64,000 nucleotides of DNA, taken from contig NC_081412.1 of assembly GCF_030272615.1 (NCBI RefSeq), forward strand, positions 106,669,796 through 106,733,795. Reading direction: 5' to 3'. The number at the start of each line of letters is the position of its first letter. The first letter of the stretch is position 1. The notes under the pieces are model-generated. The model worked only from the letters and a program-made list of their open reading frames with translations. It was not told the DNA's origin and did not search any database. This document shows, piece after piece, positions 22,000-33,997 of this stretch. A program made the position numbers and the translations under genes. Source of the stretch: Cryptomeria japonica (Eukaryota > Streptophyta > Pinopsida > Cupressales > Cupressaceae).

Positions 22000-23232
22000 G
22001 ATCCATTTTGCTAGTCATCCTGTCAATGTGGCTTTGTTGAGAAAATACTTCAAAGGATCGATCTTAGTTATCAACTTGATGGAGTGAGATAGTAGATAGT
22101 GTCATAGTTTTTGAGAAGCAAAAACTACTGCCAAGCATGCTTTTTCTGTTGATGAATAGTTGATCTCATATCCTACTAGTGTTCTACTGATGTGGTAGAT
22201 GGCTCATTCTTTTCCTTCCTTATCCTCTTGTGCGAGCAAAACTCCCAATGATGCTTCAGTGGTTGATACATAGAGTAATAATGGTTTTCTTGGAATTAGT
22301 GATATTAGAATAGGTGGTTGCATGAGATATGCCTTGATCTTGTTGAATGCTTCTTCACATTGATGGTCCCATTTGAAATTAACATGTTTATGCAATAGGT
22401 GAGTAAATGGTTGACATTTATCTGCTAATTGAGCCACAAATCTTCTGATTGACTGGAGTCTTCCTTGTAGTGATCTCAGTTGACTGATATTCTTGGGAGA
22501 TACCATTTCCATGATTGCTTTTACCTTAGCTGGATCTACTTCAATTACTCTTGCTGAAACAATATATCCCAATAGCTTTCCTGAAGTAACACCAAAGGCA
22601 CATTTCTTAGGGTTTAGCCTTAGCTTGTATTGTTCTAACCTATTAAAGATCTATTCCAATATGTCTATATGTTCTTCTATGTTGTAGGATTTAGCTAATA
22701 TGGCATTCACATAGTCTTCCATGAATGTATACATCATGTCATGAAATATAGTTGTCATAGCTTTTTGATATATAGCACCTGCGTTCTTTAATCCAAAAGG
22801 CATGACGTTCCAGTAGAAAGTACCCCGGGGACATGTGAAAGCTATCTTTTCTTGATCTTCGAGTGCTATTTTGATCTGATTGTATCCGGAGAAACCATCC
22901 ATTAGAGAAAACATGGAGTGTGCAGTAGTTAAATCTACAATGATGTCGATGTTAGGCAAAGGAAAGTCATCCTTTGGACATGCGTTATTAAGATCTCTGA
23001 AGTCCGTGTATATTCTGATGCTTTTATCTGGTTTTGAAACAAGGACAATGTTGGATACCCATTGAGGATATGCTACAGGCCTGATGAATCCGACATCCAG
23101 TAATTTCTTTAGTTCTGCCTTGACTAGGAGAGCAATATGAGGATGCATTTTCTGTAACTTTTGTTTAACTGGTTTGTCTCTTAGATTAACATTCAAGTGA
23201 TGCATAATAAGCTCTGGATCTAACCTTGGCAT
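22000..23232 (-). pseudogene. Reverse transcriptase and RNase H (RNH1) of element B
   Basis: Minus strand. The RT palm is open from 23232 to 22651: LLDVGFIRPVAYPQWVSNIV, TDFRDLNNACPKDDFPLP, FSLMDGFSGYNQIKI, MPFGLKNAGAIYQ. The active site, normally YVDD, reads YVNA here (about 22700-22712), so both catalytic Asp residues are gone. The thumb and connection resume at 22572-22204 (LRSLQGRLQSIRRFVAQLAD, PLLLYVSTTEASLGVLLAQE) and RNH1 continues to about 22000 with stops. Makes cDNA in active elements; clearly inactive here. Confidence 0.9.
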
Positions 23233-23244
23233 GTCTGCATATGA

Positions 23245-24381
23245 CTAGGCAAAGTTGATTTCTCGATGCTTGAAGAATTCCACATATTGTTGCATTTCTT
23301 CTTCTGATAGAGAAGTTGTTGGATGAAGAATCTTTGGTTGCTCTGTTGTGCCAATGTTAACTGCCTTTGCTGGTGCTATTATGATAGATAACTTCTCTTG
23401 ATAACATTCAGGTAAGGTGTCAAATCTCCCATCTTCCAATGCCTCGAGGAGGTTTTCACCATTAGATGCGTCCTTTATTTTTACTTTTTTCTGATCTAAT
23501 GTTGCCAATAAATGGTTTTTAGCATTAGACCTGATATTATTTTCTTTATTTTCACTTTTGTGACTAGGAGATTTAACACCCACTTGACCTGAAGATACGT
23601 TAGCGGAATCCCTAGTGAAAATTGTTGCGGGTTCGATTTCATTAAGATATAAGGATATGGTATGGTCATTAGGTAAGGTATCAATGTCATTATGTTCTTC
23701 ATTTTCCTAATCCATAGGTTCAGGATAGCTTAAGGATAAAGGATCTTTAGGTTGAATAGTGTCAAAGATATTTGGGGTCATGATAGAGATGTCAAAGCTT
23801 TGAGTATGTATTTCCATGTCTAGAACGATACTCTCATCAGAATGACCTCGTATAAGAAAATCTTGATCATCCTCGATTAAGTCCATGTCAGTCGAATGTG
23901 ATTCTGATTCAAGTAGGCTAGTTCCTAACGTTTGTCCTGCATACATGTGAACTACATGGACTTCTACATCTTCTTCTTCCCTTTCAATTTCAAGTTGCTC
24001 TAGTTTGTTTTTCCATGATAGCAAATATTCTCTGGTCCCTTGATCTCTTAGCTGTATTTGTTTTTCCATGTTTGACAAAATTGATGCAAATGATTGTTCC
24101 TTGGATTGTGTGCTTGAATATGTTTCCTCTCTGTTATGTGAAACACTGACCTCTTGAGCTTTCAAATCACTACAACACTGCAATGGATTTGAGTTTGCTG
24201 ATATTGTGATTTCTTGTCCATTGTATGGAAATTTTAAGCACTGATGACATGTTGATGTAATAGCTTGTATGTCTTGAATCCATGGTCTCTCCAAGAGTAT
24301 ATTGTATGGTAGGTCCACGTCTAGAACTTGGCATGCTATGTCCTTCTGCAAAGGTCCTACTGTGATGGTTAATATCACCAT
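23245..24381 (-). pseudogene. Protease C-terminal half and acidic linker of element B
   Basis: Minus strand. Starts within retropepsin (CQVLDVDLPYNILLERPWI at 24330-24270), then KFPYNGQEITI, followed by a Glu/Ser/Gln-rich, poorly conserved linker to RT with frame changes near 23700 and 23500. C has an equivalent linker at 54411-55098. No domain assigned to the linker. Confidence 0.7.
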
Positions 24382-24406
24382 TCCTTTAGATGAATGCTCT
24401 TCTTCG

Positions 24407-25255
24407 TTATGTGCTTTGATTTTTATCTTTTTTCAGGGGATCAACTGCATCTTCTGAATAGCCTAGAGCACAGACAAGATTCATAGAGAAAATGTTCAAG
24501 CCAGCTCCCCCATCTATTAGGACACATTTAACAAGCATTCTATGAATGAGGATTTCAATTTGCAGGGAAGCGCTATGGGGATGCTGTAATGAATTAATGC
24601 TTGGATATGAAGGAGATGAGATTTGAATAGGATCCTCTGAAATAGGTTTGATGGCAATTATGGATATCCCTTGAGGAACTTTAGCTTTGGATGTATTGTT
24701 TGGCAAGGATGCTATGAAATATTCTTGCAAGATTTCAAGAGGTGTAGGAATAGATGCCTTTGGAGAGTCAATTTGCTTATGGATGGATGGATCATTATTA
24801 GACATGGGTGCATGATTTTGATCTTCTTTAGCCAAATCCTTTAGGGATCTCTTTAAGAGGTGCATAAAAGAGCCACCTTTCTTTTCAGATGTATTTAAAT
24901 CCTTATGATGTTTTAACATAGTTGGATTTTGATTTTGAACTTGTTTGATTGCTCTGATATGTTGGCTTGTTACTTGTATTTTGCTTTGGTATGTCATGTT
25001 GATATGATTTTGAGCTATTTCAAATGTTCTTGTTTCCATTTCAGGGGTTTGATTGTCTAAAAGTTGTTTCAATAAGTGATCAACTATCGATATAAATGTG
25101 ATAGCGCGATATGACACGAAAAGATGGTTCAAGTGTTTAAAAGTTTGCAAGTTTTTCGATCTTTGGTTTAGGAGTGCAATGATGATGATTTGATAAGAAC
25201 CAAGTCTAGTAGGAACGATATATCCTACGATGTGGGACAAGGTTATACTGACCAA
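24407..25255 (-). pseudogene. Pre-protease region and N-terminal protease of element B
   Basis: Minus-strand 282-codon frame. The C-terminal 60 residues are retropepsin: VKCVLIDGGAGLNIFSMNLV, where the active-site D-[S/T]-G reads DGG. Upstream residues (Lys/Gln/Asn-rich, with EKKGGSFMHLLKRSLKDLAK) match the spacer between gag and protease rather than the gag core. No retrotransposon-gag signature or C-H-H-C knuckle is visible here or further upstream. Confidence 0.65.
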
Positions 25256-27169
25256 ACATTTTAGTTTTGTGATAAAGGATGATTGATCCTGATGAGAAAC
25301 TATGTTTGAGTGATTAGTTTATCAAAGAGGGTGATAATGCACTTTAAGATGTTTAGATTTTGAACTTGTTGGGGGTGAGCACTTTGAAAATCTTGGGGTG
25401 TTTATCTTCTAGAGTCTTATTTTGACAGATGACAACTTGACCAAGCAAGCCAAGGAGACAATTTAAGCACAGATTGATAGATAACGGGTGTTTATGCTCA
25501 GGTGTTTATGCTTACTGCAAATTGATTAGGCAGAAATGACAAGTCTGAAACAGGCATGCAGGACACAGCTCTGGACTGACAGATGCAGATTTTCGTATGA
25601 TATAAGATTCAGCTTAGGATGACACAAGATACAAAGCCATATGACAGAACAGATTTTTTCATATAAACAGCAGCAACTCGTACAACTTGGGAATATAGAC
25701 CACACGACAAAATAGATGACTCGTATGACACAGGATAGCAGATAGTATGACAAATGATTTTATGCAAGTTAACTCATCTGATAGAGATTATGACTCGTGC
25801 TAAAGAGAATTAAAGCTCGTACGATAGGTTGCAGAGAATGGTAAAAAGTGTTTGTTTTGCTGATTTTGATCTTTGAATTCTAATGATGTTTTGCTGATGT
25901 TTTCCAGTTTTTAGGTGTCTAATTTTCTCATTTAGGGATGAAAACACAGCAAACACATGATGTGATAAATGACTCCAATCAAGCTAAACCCTAAGGAAGT
26001 TGGCTAAAAATGAAAACCTTTGCTTGTTGACTTAGGTACACACCCAATAGCTAATCAGAATACGGCCGCTAAGTCTCACGCAATGGATTCTCAACGTCGT
26101 ATTATCTGACTCCAAATGCTAATGGGGGCACGATATGGCAAGTGTCTTAGGAGAGTTACTATCTCTCTTGCATAAAGATTATCACCCTTTCGGAGGTGAA
26201 TCGGGTAGCTTCTATTTTAACCGGCACTAGTAAGGGATTCGTTCGACGCGTCGGGGTATAAACTCAATTAAGAGGTCTCCCAGCCTTGAAAACCAAGGTT
26301 TGATATACCCGAAGGTATGAAGGAGATCTATTCCCAAGCACTGTCGTTGCTTTGATTTTCATCAAAAACACATTTATTTTATAGTGGGTTGGATTACTTG
26401 GCATTAGTCGTTCCCACTTAGATCATTCCCCTCTCACCGGCCTTAAGGGCTAAGAGTTAATAACTCCTCGGGAGGGTAGGCCTGCTAAAGAGATGCACTA
26501 ATGAAAGCAAAAGATGAGTCTAGCTTTCTTATCACCTAAGAAAGGTGAGAGCATACTTGCCTATCATCAAAGACACATAAGACATGATAGTTGTTCATTT
26601 CTTTAAGCCCAAACTGAAGTGTGCCTAAAAATCTTAAAGAATAAACAAAGTTTAGTCGGATTCATATGCAACCTGCAAAATAGACTCGTTAGTAGTCAAG
26701 ATTGTGTTTAGAATTTGTCTTTGACAAGCGTATCTTTGACAAGCGTTATGTAGAAAAGAGTTAGGCTGCAAACATCTCATAAATAGATCAGAGTTAGCAT
26801 TAGTGATCCAAACTACAAAATTTTCAAAAAAAACTATAAGAGATTTCACACAGGGACCAAAATTGACTCATACAAAACAGAAATGAGCTAGAACAAGTTA
26901 GAAAATGCTAAAGCAGAAACTCGTACGAGAAGGATTTAGCTCCTGTATGATAATGAAAAGGAGCTCGTACGACACAGGATCAGCAATTTGCAATGGTTAA
27001 AATGATGTCGTATGACAGAAGAATCACCTTGTATGAGTTAGGATTGCCTATCATCCTAGGTTGAAAGGAAGCTCGTACGAGCTGAAAAGACAACTCGTAC
27101 GAATTTCTGAAACAAAGCCGAACAGAGATGCAGTTTGCTGAAGATTAAGAGGCCAAAAGAGATGATTCC
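25256..27169 (-). other. Leader of element B, with CTCGTACGA motifs
   Basis: No gene supported. About 26010-26450 is homologous to C's leader at 59765-60230 (shared CAATGGATTCTCAACGTC, CTAATGGGGGCAC, TAAGGGATTC). The rest holds about a dozen copies of CTCGTACGA or CTCGTATGA (25590-25820 and 26920-27100). Confidence 0.7.
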
Positions 27170-27189
27170 AGCCCCATGGTGGGCGCCAA
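27170..27189 (-). promoter_or_regulatory. Primer-binding site of B
   Basis: In element sense TTGGCGCCCACCATGGGGCT, four bases inside the 5' LTR end. Confidence 0.75.
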
Positions 27190-27191
27190 AA

Positions 27192-28248
27192 TGTCATGCT
27201 CTATGAATTGTACATGTACCTGCAAACACAATGCACTCAATAAATCATTACAAGCAATGGTTAGTGAATTAAATCAACAAAAGATAAAACCATAGTAATC
27301 GATCTATTGCCTCCTAGTAAATGCGAGTATGAATTTCGCTCTCAGATCTGGTTATGCAAATTCCAGTGACTTGACTACACTTAGATGGAGGATTTGAATG
27401 ATGAAAATGCATGATCTAGCAAGAATAGCATGATTAAGCTATTGAATTCATGATTGATCTAGAAAATGAACTAAGATTAAGATGCAATTAAGCTAAAATT
27501 GAGCATGATAACATTGCTAAAATGATAAACTAGAAGCTAGATGCCTATAGTAACAATGCATAAGATGAAAATGAGATGGGATCAAATGATATGCAAAATG
27601 ATATGAAATTGGGACCCTTTGTGCTCCAAAATGAGGTCTATTTATAGGATTTTCCAAGGCTAAGGGTGACGTGGCAAGAATCAACCGTCAAGATTGATCT
27701 GAAGATATCAATGGTTAAATTGGAGGAGGTTGGCAAAGGGAGTTGGATTAAAGGGAACATTGTCATCTCTATGGTGACAAGTGTCAAGAGGCTTCTAGAA
27801 GAGGGTGGATGAAAGGGAACACTTAGTGACAAGTGTCACAAGGTTCTAGAAGATGTTAGATGAAAGGGGACATGGTGGTAGGTAAAGTGGGTTAGGTTTA
27901 GGAATGGTTAGGTTTAGGAGTGGTAGAAGTTAGGAGAATTTGAATTTAAAAATTCAAATATTGTGAAAATGGCTAATTAATCTCAACAACTCATGAATTT
28001 GATTTGTTTTAATTAATTATGGGATTTAGAAGAATGATTTGATGGGGAGAATTAATTAATTTGAATTAATTAATCAAAGGGGATTATTGAAGTGAACTTA
28101 TTAAATAAATCCTTAGATTTATTAATAAGTAGATGAAAGTGGAGGATTTAATCAAATTGTTGATGAATTCAATTAAATTGAGAAGGGGGATTAATTAAAT
28201 AATTGCTTATTTAATTAATTATCTTCGGACCATTTTTAGGTATATATA
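27192..28248 (-). repeat. 5' LTR of element B
   Basis: Pairs with 17300-18356. The outer end should read GTGTATACA but has become GTATATATA and merges with the flanking (TA)n tract. Minus-strand TATA box (TATAAATA) at 27639-27646. Confidence 0.92.
27639..27646 (-). promoter_or_regulatory. TATA box in the B 5' LTR
   Basis: TATAAATA on the minus strand, ahead of GACCTCATTTTGGAGC; the promoter expected to drive B. Confidence 0.55.
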
Positions 28249-28627
28249 TATATATATATTTATTTATTTATTTATGCATATACATACATGTCTATATATG
28301 TGTGTATGTAAGTAATTTTATTTATATACATATATATATATAGATACATACATATACAGTTTATATATAGATACATACATATACACATACATATATATGT
28401 GTATATGTATATGTATATATATACACAAACATACATATATATGTATATGTATATATATGTATATGTATATATATGTATATGTATATATATGTATATATAT
28501 ATATGTGTGTGTGTGTGTATATGTACGTACACACATACATATATATGTGTATATGTATATGTATATATATACACAAACATACATATATATGTATATATAT
28601 ATATATATATGTATATGTATATATATG

Positions 28628-28662
<35 letters not shown>

Positions 28663-28794
28663 ATATGTACATACACACACACACACATATATGTGTGTGT
28701 GTGTGTGTATACACACACACATATATATGCGTGTGTGTGTGTATACACACACACATACACACATGTATATGCATATGTATATGTATATACATAT
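28249..28794. repeat. TG/CA/TA compound microsatellite, right part
   Basis: About 545 bp of TATATG, (TG)n and (CA)n blocks, including two near-copies of an approximately 150-bp unit with TACACAAACATACATATATA (28420-28500 and 28570-28660). It ends exactly at C's LTR. The six long frames here, up to 176 codons, are repeat translations. Confidence 0.95.
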
Positions 28795-31044
28795 TGAACC
28801 AAGGGAAAACTAGAGTGAGGGCATATGGGTAGTTAAAACACAAATAAACATAAAACATTCAAATAAATTAAAGAAATACCATTATACCTTTATAATTCTC
28901 CACTTGTTCCTCAAATTGAGCGTGATGAGGTTGGAATAGCACCCTTCTCCAACCTAGTTGGATTTGCTCCTTGATTAGATGTGGTTGGCTCTCCAAATTG
29001 TACACAAGATAGCTAAAGGAATGATGAGATGGATGGATTAAGGATGGAATGGGTATGCAAAATGAATGGCTAAGTGATTGATGAGGGCAAATTTGACTAT
29101 AGTTTGGGTGCTTGGATGATTACTTGGACTCAAAAGGGCAACATAAACTTACTTAATTTTGGAGATAGAAAATGAAGGAGTGGAGTCTCCAATTTATAAA
29201 AGAAGAGGAGGATAGATGGAGGGATAGGATTGATCCAAGATGGAGGGTCAAGATTGCATGTGATCCCACACATGGATCAAGAGGAGTTGACAATACAAGT
29301 TTGGAATCCAAGAGATATGCCATAAAGGCATTTCTTGTCTCCACGCTCCTCAAGGTTTATTGGGAAGGCTTCCCAATGCACCTAGGGAAGAAAAAATTAA
29401 TAAAAATATTCCTTGAATGATGAGAAGGAGGAATTAAAATTCTTCAAAAAGGGAGCATGGGGATTGGAGGAATAAAAAGGAATTAAAAATATCTTGGGTG
29501 AAGTGATACCTAGAGGAATGTATGATTTTTGACATTTTTGAAAATCTCACATTCACCTAGGAAAGGAGCATTTAAGCAAGGTAGTTGGATGGGGGGATGC
29601 ATAGAGAGATGTGAGGAGATCATTTTAGGAAAGTGGTTGAGTGGTGGTACAAGGAGTTGAATTTGTGGCTAATGATGAGGATTAACCACTAGCAACCTAT
29701 TAGAAGAAAGACTAGAAAAGGAATTAGGTGAGATTAGAGCAAGTGGGATTTGTAGGAGGATTTGACTAGGAGAGAGAATGAGAGGAGGCAATTAAAAATT
29801 AGAGGAATAATAGTAAGTGGGATTAAGAGTGTTTCTAGAAGAATTAATTAGGTATATGATGGATTAGGAAAAGGTGATTTGTAGGAATCACATGTTGGAA
29901 TCCAAGAACACTGAGAGGGGGGGGTGAATCAGTGTTCTATCAGAATAATCAATATTAACCTTATTAAAACATGCATTCACCAACCGGTATACCGGTACAT
30001 ATAAGATTGAAAGAAGTAAAGCAACCAATAAGCCAATCACACAAACGAGTACCATAACGCAGAGATTTATACGTGGAAAACCTCAAAGAGGAAAAACCAC
30101 GGTGGGATTTGTGACCCACAATATCAATCCACTGGCCATATGAAAAGATATTACAAAATATAGGGGTCTGCACTTGTAGGAAGGCTTATAGCCTAGAGCA
30201 CACTTCTCAATCACAAAAGGAGTCTCACTAACTACATACAAATTCAGACTACAATCCAAAGAAATGAGTGAACTACAAAGATAGCATCTCCTATGCCTGA
30301 ATACAGTTCCGGTTAAGCTCTATTTGTTTCAGTCTAAAACCCTAAACCCTTACCAAAATACCCTCTTTACATAAATTTCCTCACATACATGATCTTTCTT
30401 ATATATCTTGCATCTTCATTACATTGCATAACCTTACAACTATATTACAACATGATCTAATCAACTGACCTATATACCCTTTACAATCCATCATGCCTTA
30501 TGTCGGCTTACAAAGATAATTACAATATGAATATACATGTCGACTCAATAACATATATACATAAATATTAAAATCAATTGTCGATGTCGGATTTCTCAAA
30601 TGATGTCGGCCTCTAATACCGATAACCTGATGAAGTCATGTCAGCCTGCAATGTCGGTAACCAAAGAATTCCTTCCAACCAGTGAAGATACCTATTGGTG
30701 TCGGTGAAGTGTCTGTCAGTAATCAACCAAACCAAAATGTGAAGGCCAGAACATGTTGCCATCAATGACACCATATTGAAACCAATCAATTGAGTGTCAA
30801 TTGCCAACATCACAAGGGTTAATTAATTAATTAAAGGGGAGATTCAGGAAGAATTAATTTAGATTGCCTTAGGAGAGAGGAATGAAAAATGTATTTATTA
30901 AATAAATCAATTATTCGACTATAGCGACAATATGAATTAAATTTAATTTAATTAATATTTAGAAGGATAAGGATTAACATAATTAAATACATTAATCATG
31001 CAGGAGAGTTAAATTAATTAAAATGATTAATTTAAGTGTCTACA
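28795..31044 (-). repeat. 3' LTR of element C (interrupted)
   Basis: Plus strand reads TGAACCAAGG to AAGTGTCTACA. Net length about 1,328 after removing the 917-bp insertion and one target duplication. Shares AT-rich TTAATTAATTAA segments with F, E and B near its U3 end. Matches 61364-64000. Confidence 0.92.
29893..30809. mobile_element. Solo-LTR-like insertion in C's 3' LTR
   Basis: 917 bp, with ends TGTTGG and CCAACA, flanked by a perfect 5-bp duplication TCACA (29888-29892 and 30810-30814). C's other LTR lacks it at the same place (63790-63815), which proves insertion. No coding frame. The termini and duplication fit a solo LTR, perhaps Ty1/copia type. Shares CTGAGAGGGGGGGGTGAATC and TTTATACGTGGAAAACC with the insertion at 61851. 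Confidence 0.85.
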
Positions 31045-31121
31045 TTTTCTCCCTCTTTTACGTAGTGGCAAAATTTGGCGATGGGTAAAAGATAGAAGAA
31101 AGAGGATTCCCCGACGTAAAG
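31045..31121 (-). promoter_or_regulatory. PPT of C with a weaker upstream stem
   Basis: Minus-strand PPT AAAAGAGGGAGAAAA at 31045-31059. TTTACGT (31057-31063) pairs with ACGTAAA (31114-31120), then 4 of the next 7 positions pair, closing a loop of about 35 bases. Weaker than the other families. Confidence 0.5.
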
Positions 31122-31944
31122 TGCAGGTGGTGTATGCCTTTTTAAGAATTTTTTAGAATTTTTGAAGAATATATTAGCGGAAAATTCTTGAAAAGAAGAA
31201 GGAAGGAGGAAAAATGATGAGGGAATGAGAAAGCGAGAGAGAATTGATTGAGGAAATACGAAAAGAGATAGAAGAAGGAAGGAGACGACGAGATTGTTCC
31301 CACAAGGGGGCCCATATAAGCCACACCAAGCTCAATGAAGGGTCATTATCACACATAAGCATCAGAGCATATCAGAGCTTAGAGAGTAGAAGAAAAGATG
31401 GACCATGTTCTGACACACGAGCACCATGCTGAGAGGGTTCACTGTTATGAGAGACCCACCCGCTATGGACCACCGGTACATGTCACTAACCTCCTTTGTG
31501 ATTTGATAGGCTTAGAGTAGATTTAGGGCTAGAAATAAGCTTAACAATCTAACGGGTTGGATGCCTAATTGCCATTTCAGCGTTCATGCCCCTAGGGTAG
31601 TGCGAGCATTGGTGAATAACACCAGCACACATGGGGAATAGGGATCCTAAGGGGTTTTGAGGCAGTCAAACATGCTTGGCATAAGCACCCACGCTAATGT
31701 AGCTTAGGGTTTGGTCCGAAGGGGGAAAAAATTAACGTGCGACCTGAGCGCCAGCGCTAATTGGGGCTAGGTCCCAGGTTAAGGGGGTTCAGCGCGTGCG
31801 ACTATGGTATAGCGTGAGCACCACAGTTTTGGCACAAGCTCTAGGGAGGGGGGAAATGAAGAATTTGGATAAGGTAAAGAAAATGGCTTAGGGGGGATCA
31901 TGAATGTCTTAGGAATAGAATAGAGCCTAGAATGCCATGAGATA
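31122..31944. other. 3' untranslated region of C
   Basis: No gene. 31560-31860 holds words such as GCGCCAGCGCTAA and GTGCGAGCA, related to words in C's leader (60690-61280). Confidence 0.5.
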
Positions 31945-33997
31945 ATGAAGTGGTTTGAGTGGATGCAAGCAAAATTGGTGCCATTGGTGTTGAGGGAGAA
32001 CTAGTCGGTGACCATGAGACTGTATAGGCAGCTGAGAGCAAACGAGTTGGAGATACTAGCCACAATAGGATTGTATTTTATTGGCCTATGGCCAAGGATC
32101 AGGGCACATACTGCCATGATGACCGCGCTCATGGAGAGATGGGATAGCAGGACTTGTACATTCCTTATGCCCATAGGGGAGGCCACAGTGACACTTTTGG
32201 ATGTATGGAGGACCTTAAACATCCCCATTTGCGGCATCATTCCAGAGTACCGACTAGATGCGGTAAACTTCTACCTTCAAGAGATTTGTGAGTATGAGGC
32301 ACTACCCATGATGGATATGAGTTGGATGCATCTAGGGAGAGCGATGGAGATCCCACACATTCCTCGCCTAGTTCTTGTGATCTATGGGTTTTTTAGCGGA
32401 TGAGTGATGCCTGATCTGGGAGGGCATGGATTTCCCATTGGATGGAGCAAATGTGTTTATTACATGGTACAGGACTACGCAAAGTATGCTTGGGGAGCAA
32501 CAATGCTTGTTTAGCTATATCATGATATGCACCTCATTGTATACAAGGACTATGCTAGTCTATCTACAAGGGTTACCCTTCTACATATATGGGCGTGGAA
32601 GCACATCGCGGTGACACAAACACTCAGGGTACAAGATAGGTGAGCCCGATGACCCTAGATTAACAAATACAGGGGCCTTCTGCACTACACACAGATAGGG
32701 GCCATATGGTTTTGGTGCCGCATTTTTTACAAGCTCATGGATTTCACATAGTGGCCATTTTTGGATTGTGAGTGATGGAGGGGAGATTGGCAGCTGCAAT
32801 GGGTTGGCGTAGAGATGTGGCTTTTTGGACTATTTTTTATGTTATGGAGTACTACGCACCATACAGGGTAGCTCAATAGTTTGGCTAGATGCAAGATATA
32901 GTAGGAGACATACCATTATATCCTCAGACGACTCGGGAGGTTGGGAGATGGGGGCAGATGGTGAGTCTGTTAGAGGGGAGGATCAACTTTCAGATGACAG
33001 CCTATCTGGTCTTGGATGAGCAGAGGGGTGCAAGGGAGGATCCAGGGATGATGGGAGGATACATGAGCTGGTGGGAGGCGCACCTACCAGTACGTTTGAC
33101 CATTCCTGGAGTATTAGAGGATAACAAGTTATAGCTGGCAATAGATGAGATAGTCAGAAGGGAGGAGGATGCTCCTGGAGATAGGGTTTTGGCAAGAGGG
33201 GCAGTGGTGCTATGAGGTAGTGGAGGGGGTTGATACGAGGGAGAGGGTCGAAGGTGATCATTCCAGCACAGGTATAGGTGGCAAGAGTCATAGAGAAGGA
33301 AACCAAGGGGGAGAGGGTGGACAGGATGAGGCAGTGCCTATGGAGATTCCAGATATACAGGCATAGGGTGTGGGAGTGGAGGGTGGAGTGTCTCAGGCAT
33401 ATTTAGATAGGATCCTACAGGTAGAGGTGGAGAGGCTATAGTGGGAGGTCAGTGATAAACCAAGAGGCTACAGACATCCAGGATGAAGGTGGATGACCTA
33501 CGGAGGGATAGGGAGGAGGTAGAGAGGATGTTAGATGAGATGAGGATAGGGACCACCATTGGGGAGCTGCATAGTGCTTTACGGTAGTAGGATGAGGAGT
33601 TGGAGGGGCTTCAAGTGAGGGTACACAGGGTAGAGGCAGATGTTGCTCACCTGCGAGGGAGAGGGATGTAGCATGACATATGTTGGTCCTCGCATGGCTT
33701 GGACAGATGTATCCTGACATGATACAACAATGGGAGAGGATGGAGAGAGAATGATAGGATGTTACATATTATAAAGGGTTATACCATGGGGTGGTATCAA
33801 CAGATTAGATAGCAACATCGTACATCAAGAGTGTATACTCCCATAGGACCCACAACTAGCATCCCACCCAGAGCCAGCAAACAAGTGGATCTATGAGTTT
33901 CAGACCACCTAGGATAGGGGGAGTAGGGGGATCTAGAGGAGGAGGAGGTGATGAGGAGGGATCTGGAGAGATAGGAAGGGAGAGTTAGCTCCATTTT
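31945..33997 (+). pseudogene. Antisense plant-mobile-domain gene of element C
   Basis: Plus strand, antisense to C. The frame 32008-32403 has LWPRIRAHTAMMTALMERWD, then TFLMPIGEATVTLLDVWRTL (PMD signature). A possible earlier Met at 31945 is followed by a stop near 32002. After a frameshift near 32403 come YAWGATMLV, LYHDMHLIVYKDYASLSTRV and TLLHIWAWKHI, nearly parallel to the E copy. The C-terminal part (33000-33990) is Gly/Glu-rich and then heptad-like (DLRRDREEVERMLDEM), a probable coiled coil. At least seven stops. Same position and antisense orientation as in A and E. Confidence 0.75.

Larger units (their letters stand above)
17300..28248 (-). mobile_element. Element B: two-LTR Tat element without recognisable gag
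   Basis: Minus strand. 5' LTR at 27192-28248, PBS at 27170-27189, leader 25256-27169, pol pseudogene 20092-25255, 3' untranslated 18403-20091, PPT at 18357-18372 and 3' LTR at 17300-18356. Both ends abut the same TG/TA microsatellite, so it inserted into that repeat; a target duplication cannot be read because the flanks are themselves repetitive. The first protein match after the leader is protease, so the gag region is missing or unrecognisable. Confidence 0.88.

Noticed and set aside
28272-28858. Frames up to 176 codons on both strands
   Set aside because: Microsatellite translation; no start context or family motif.
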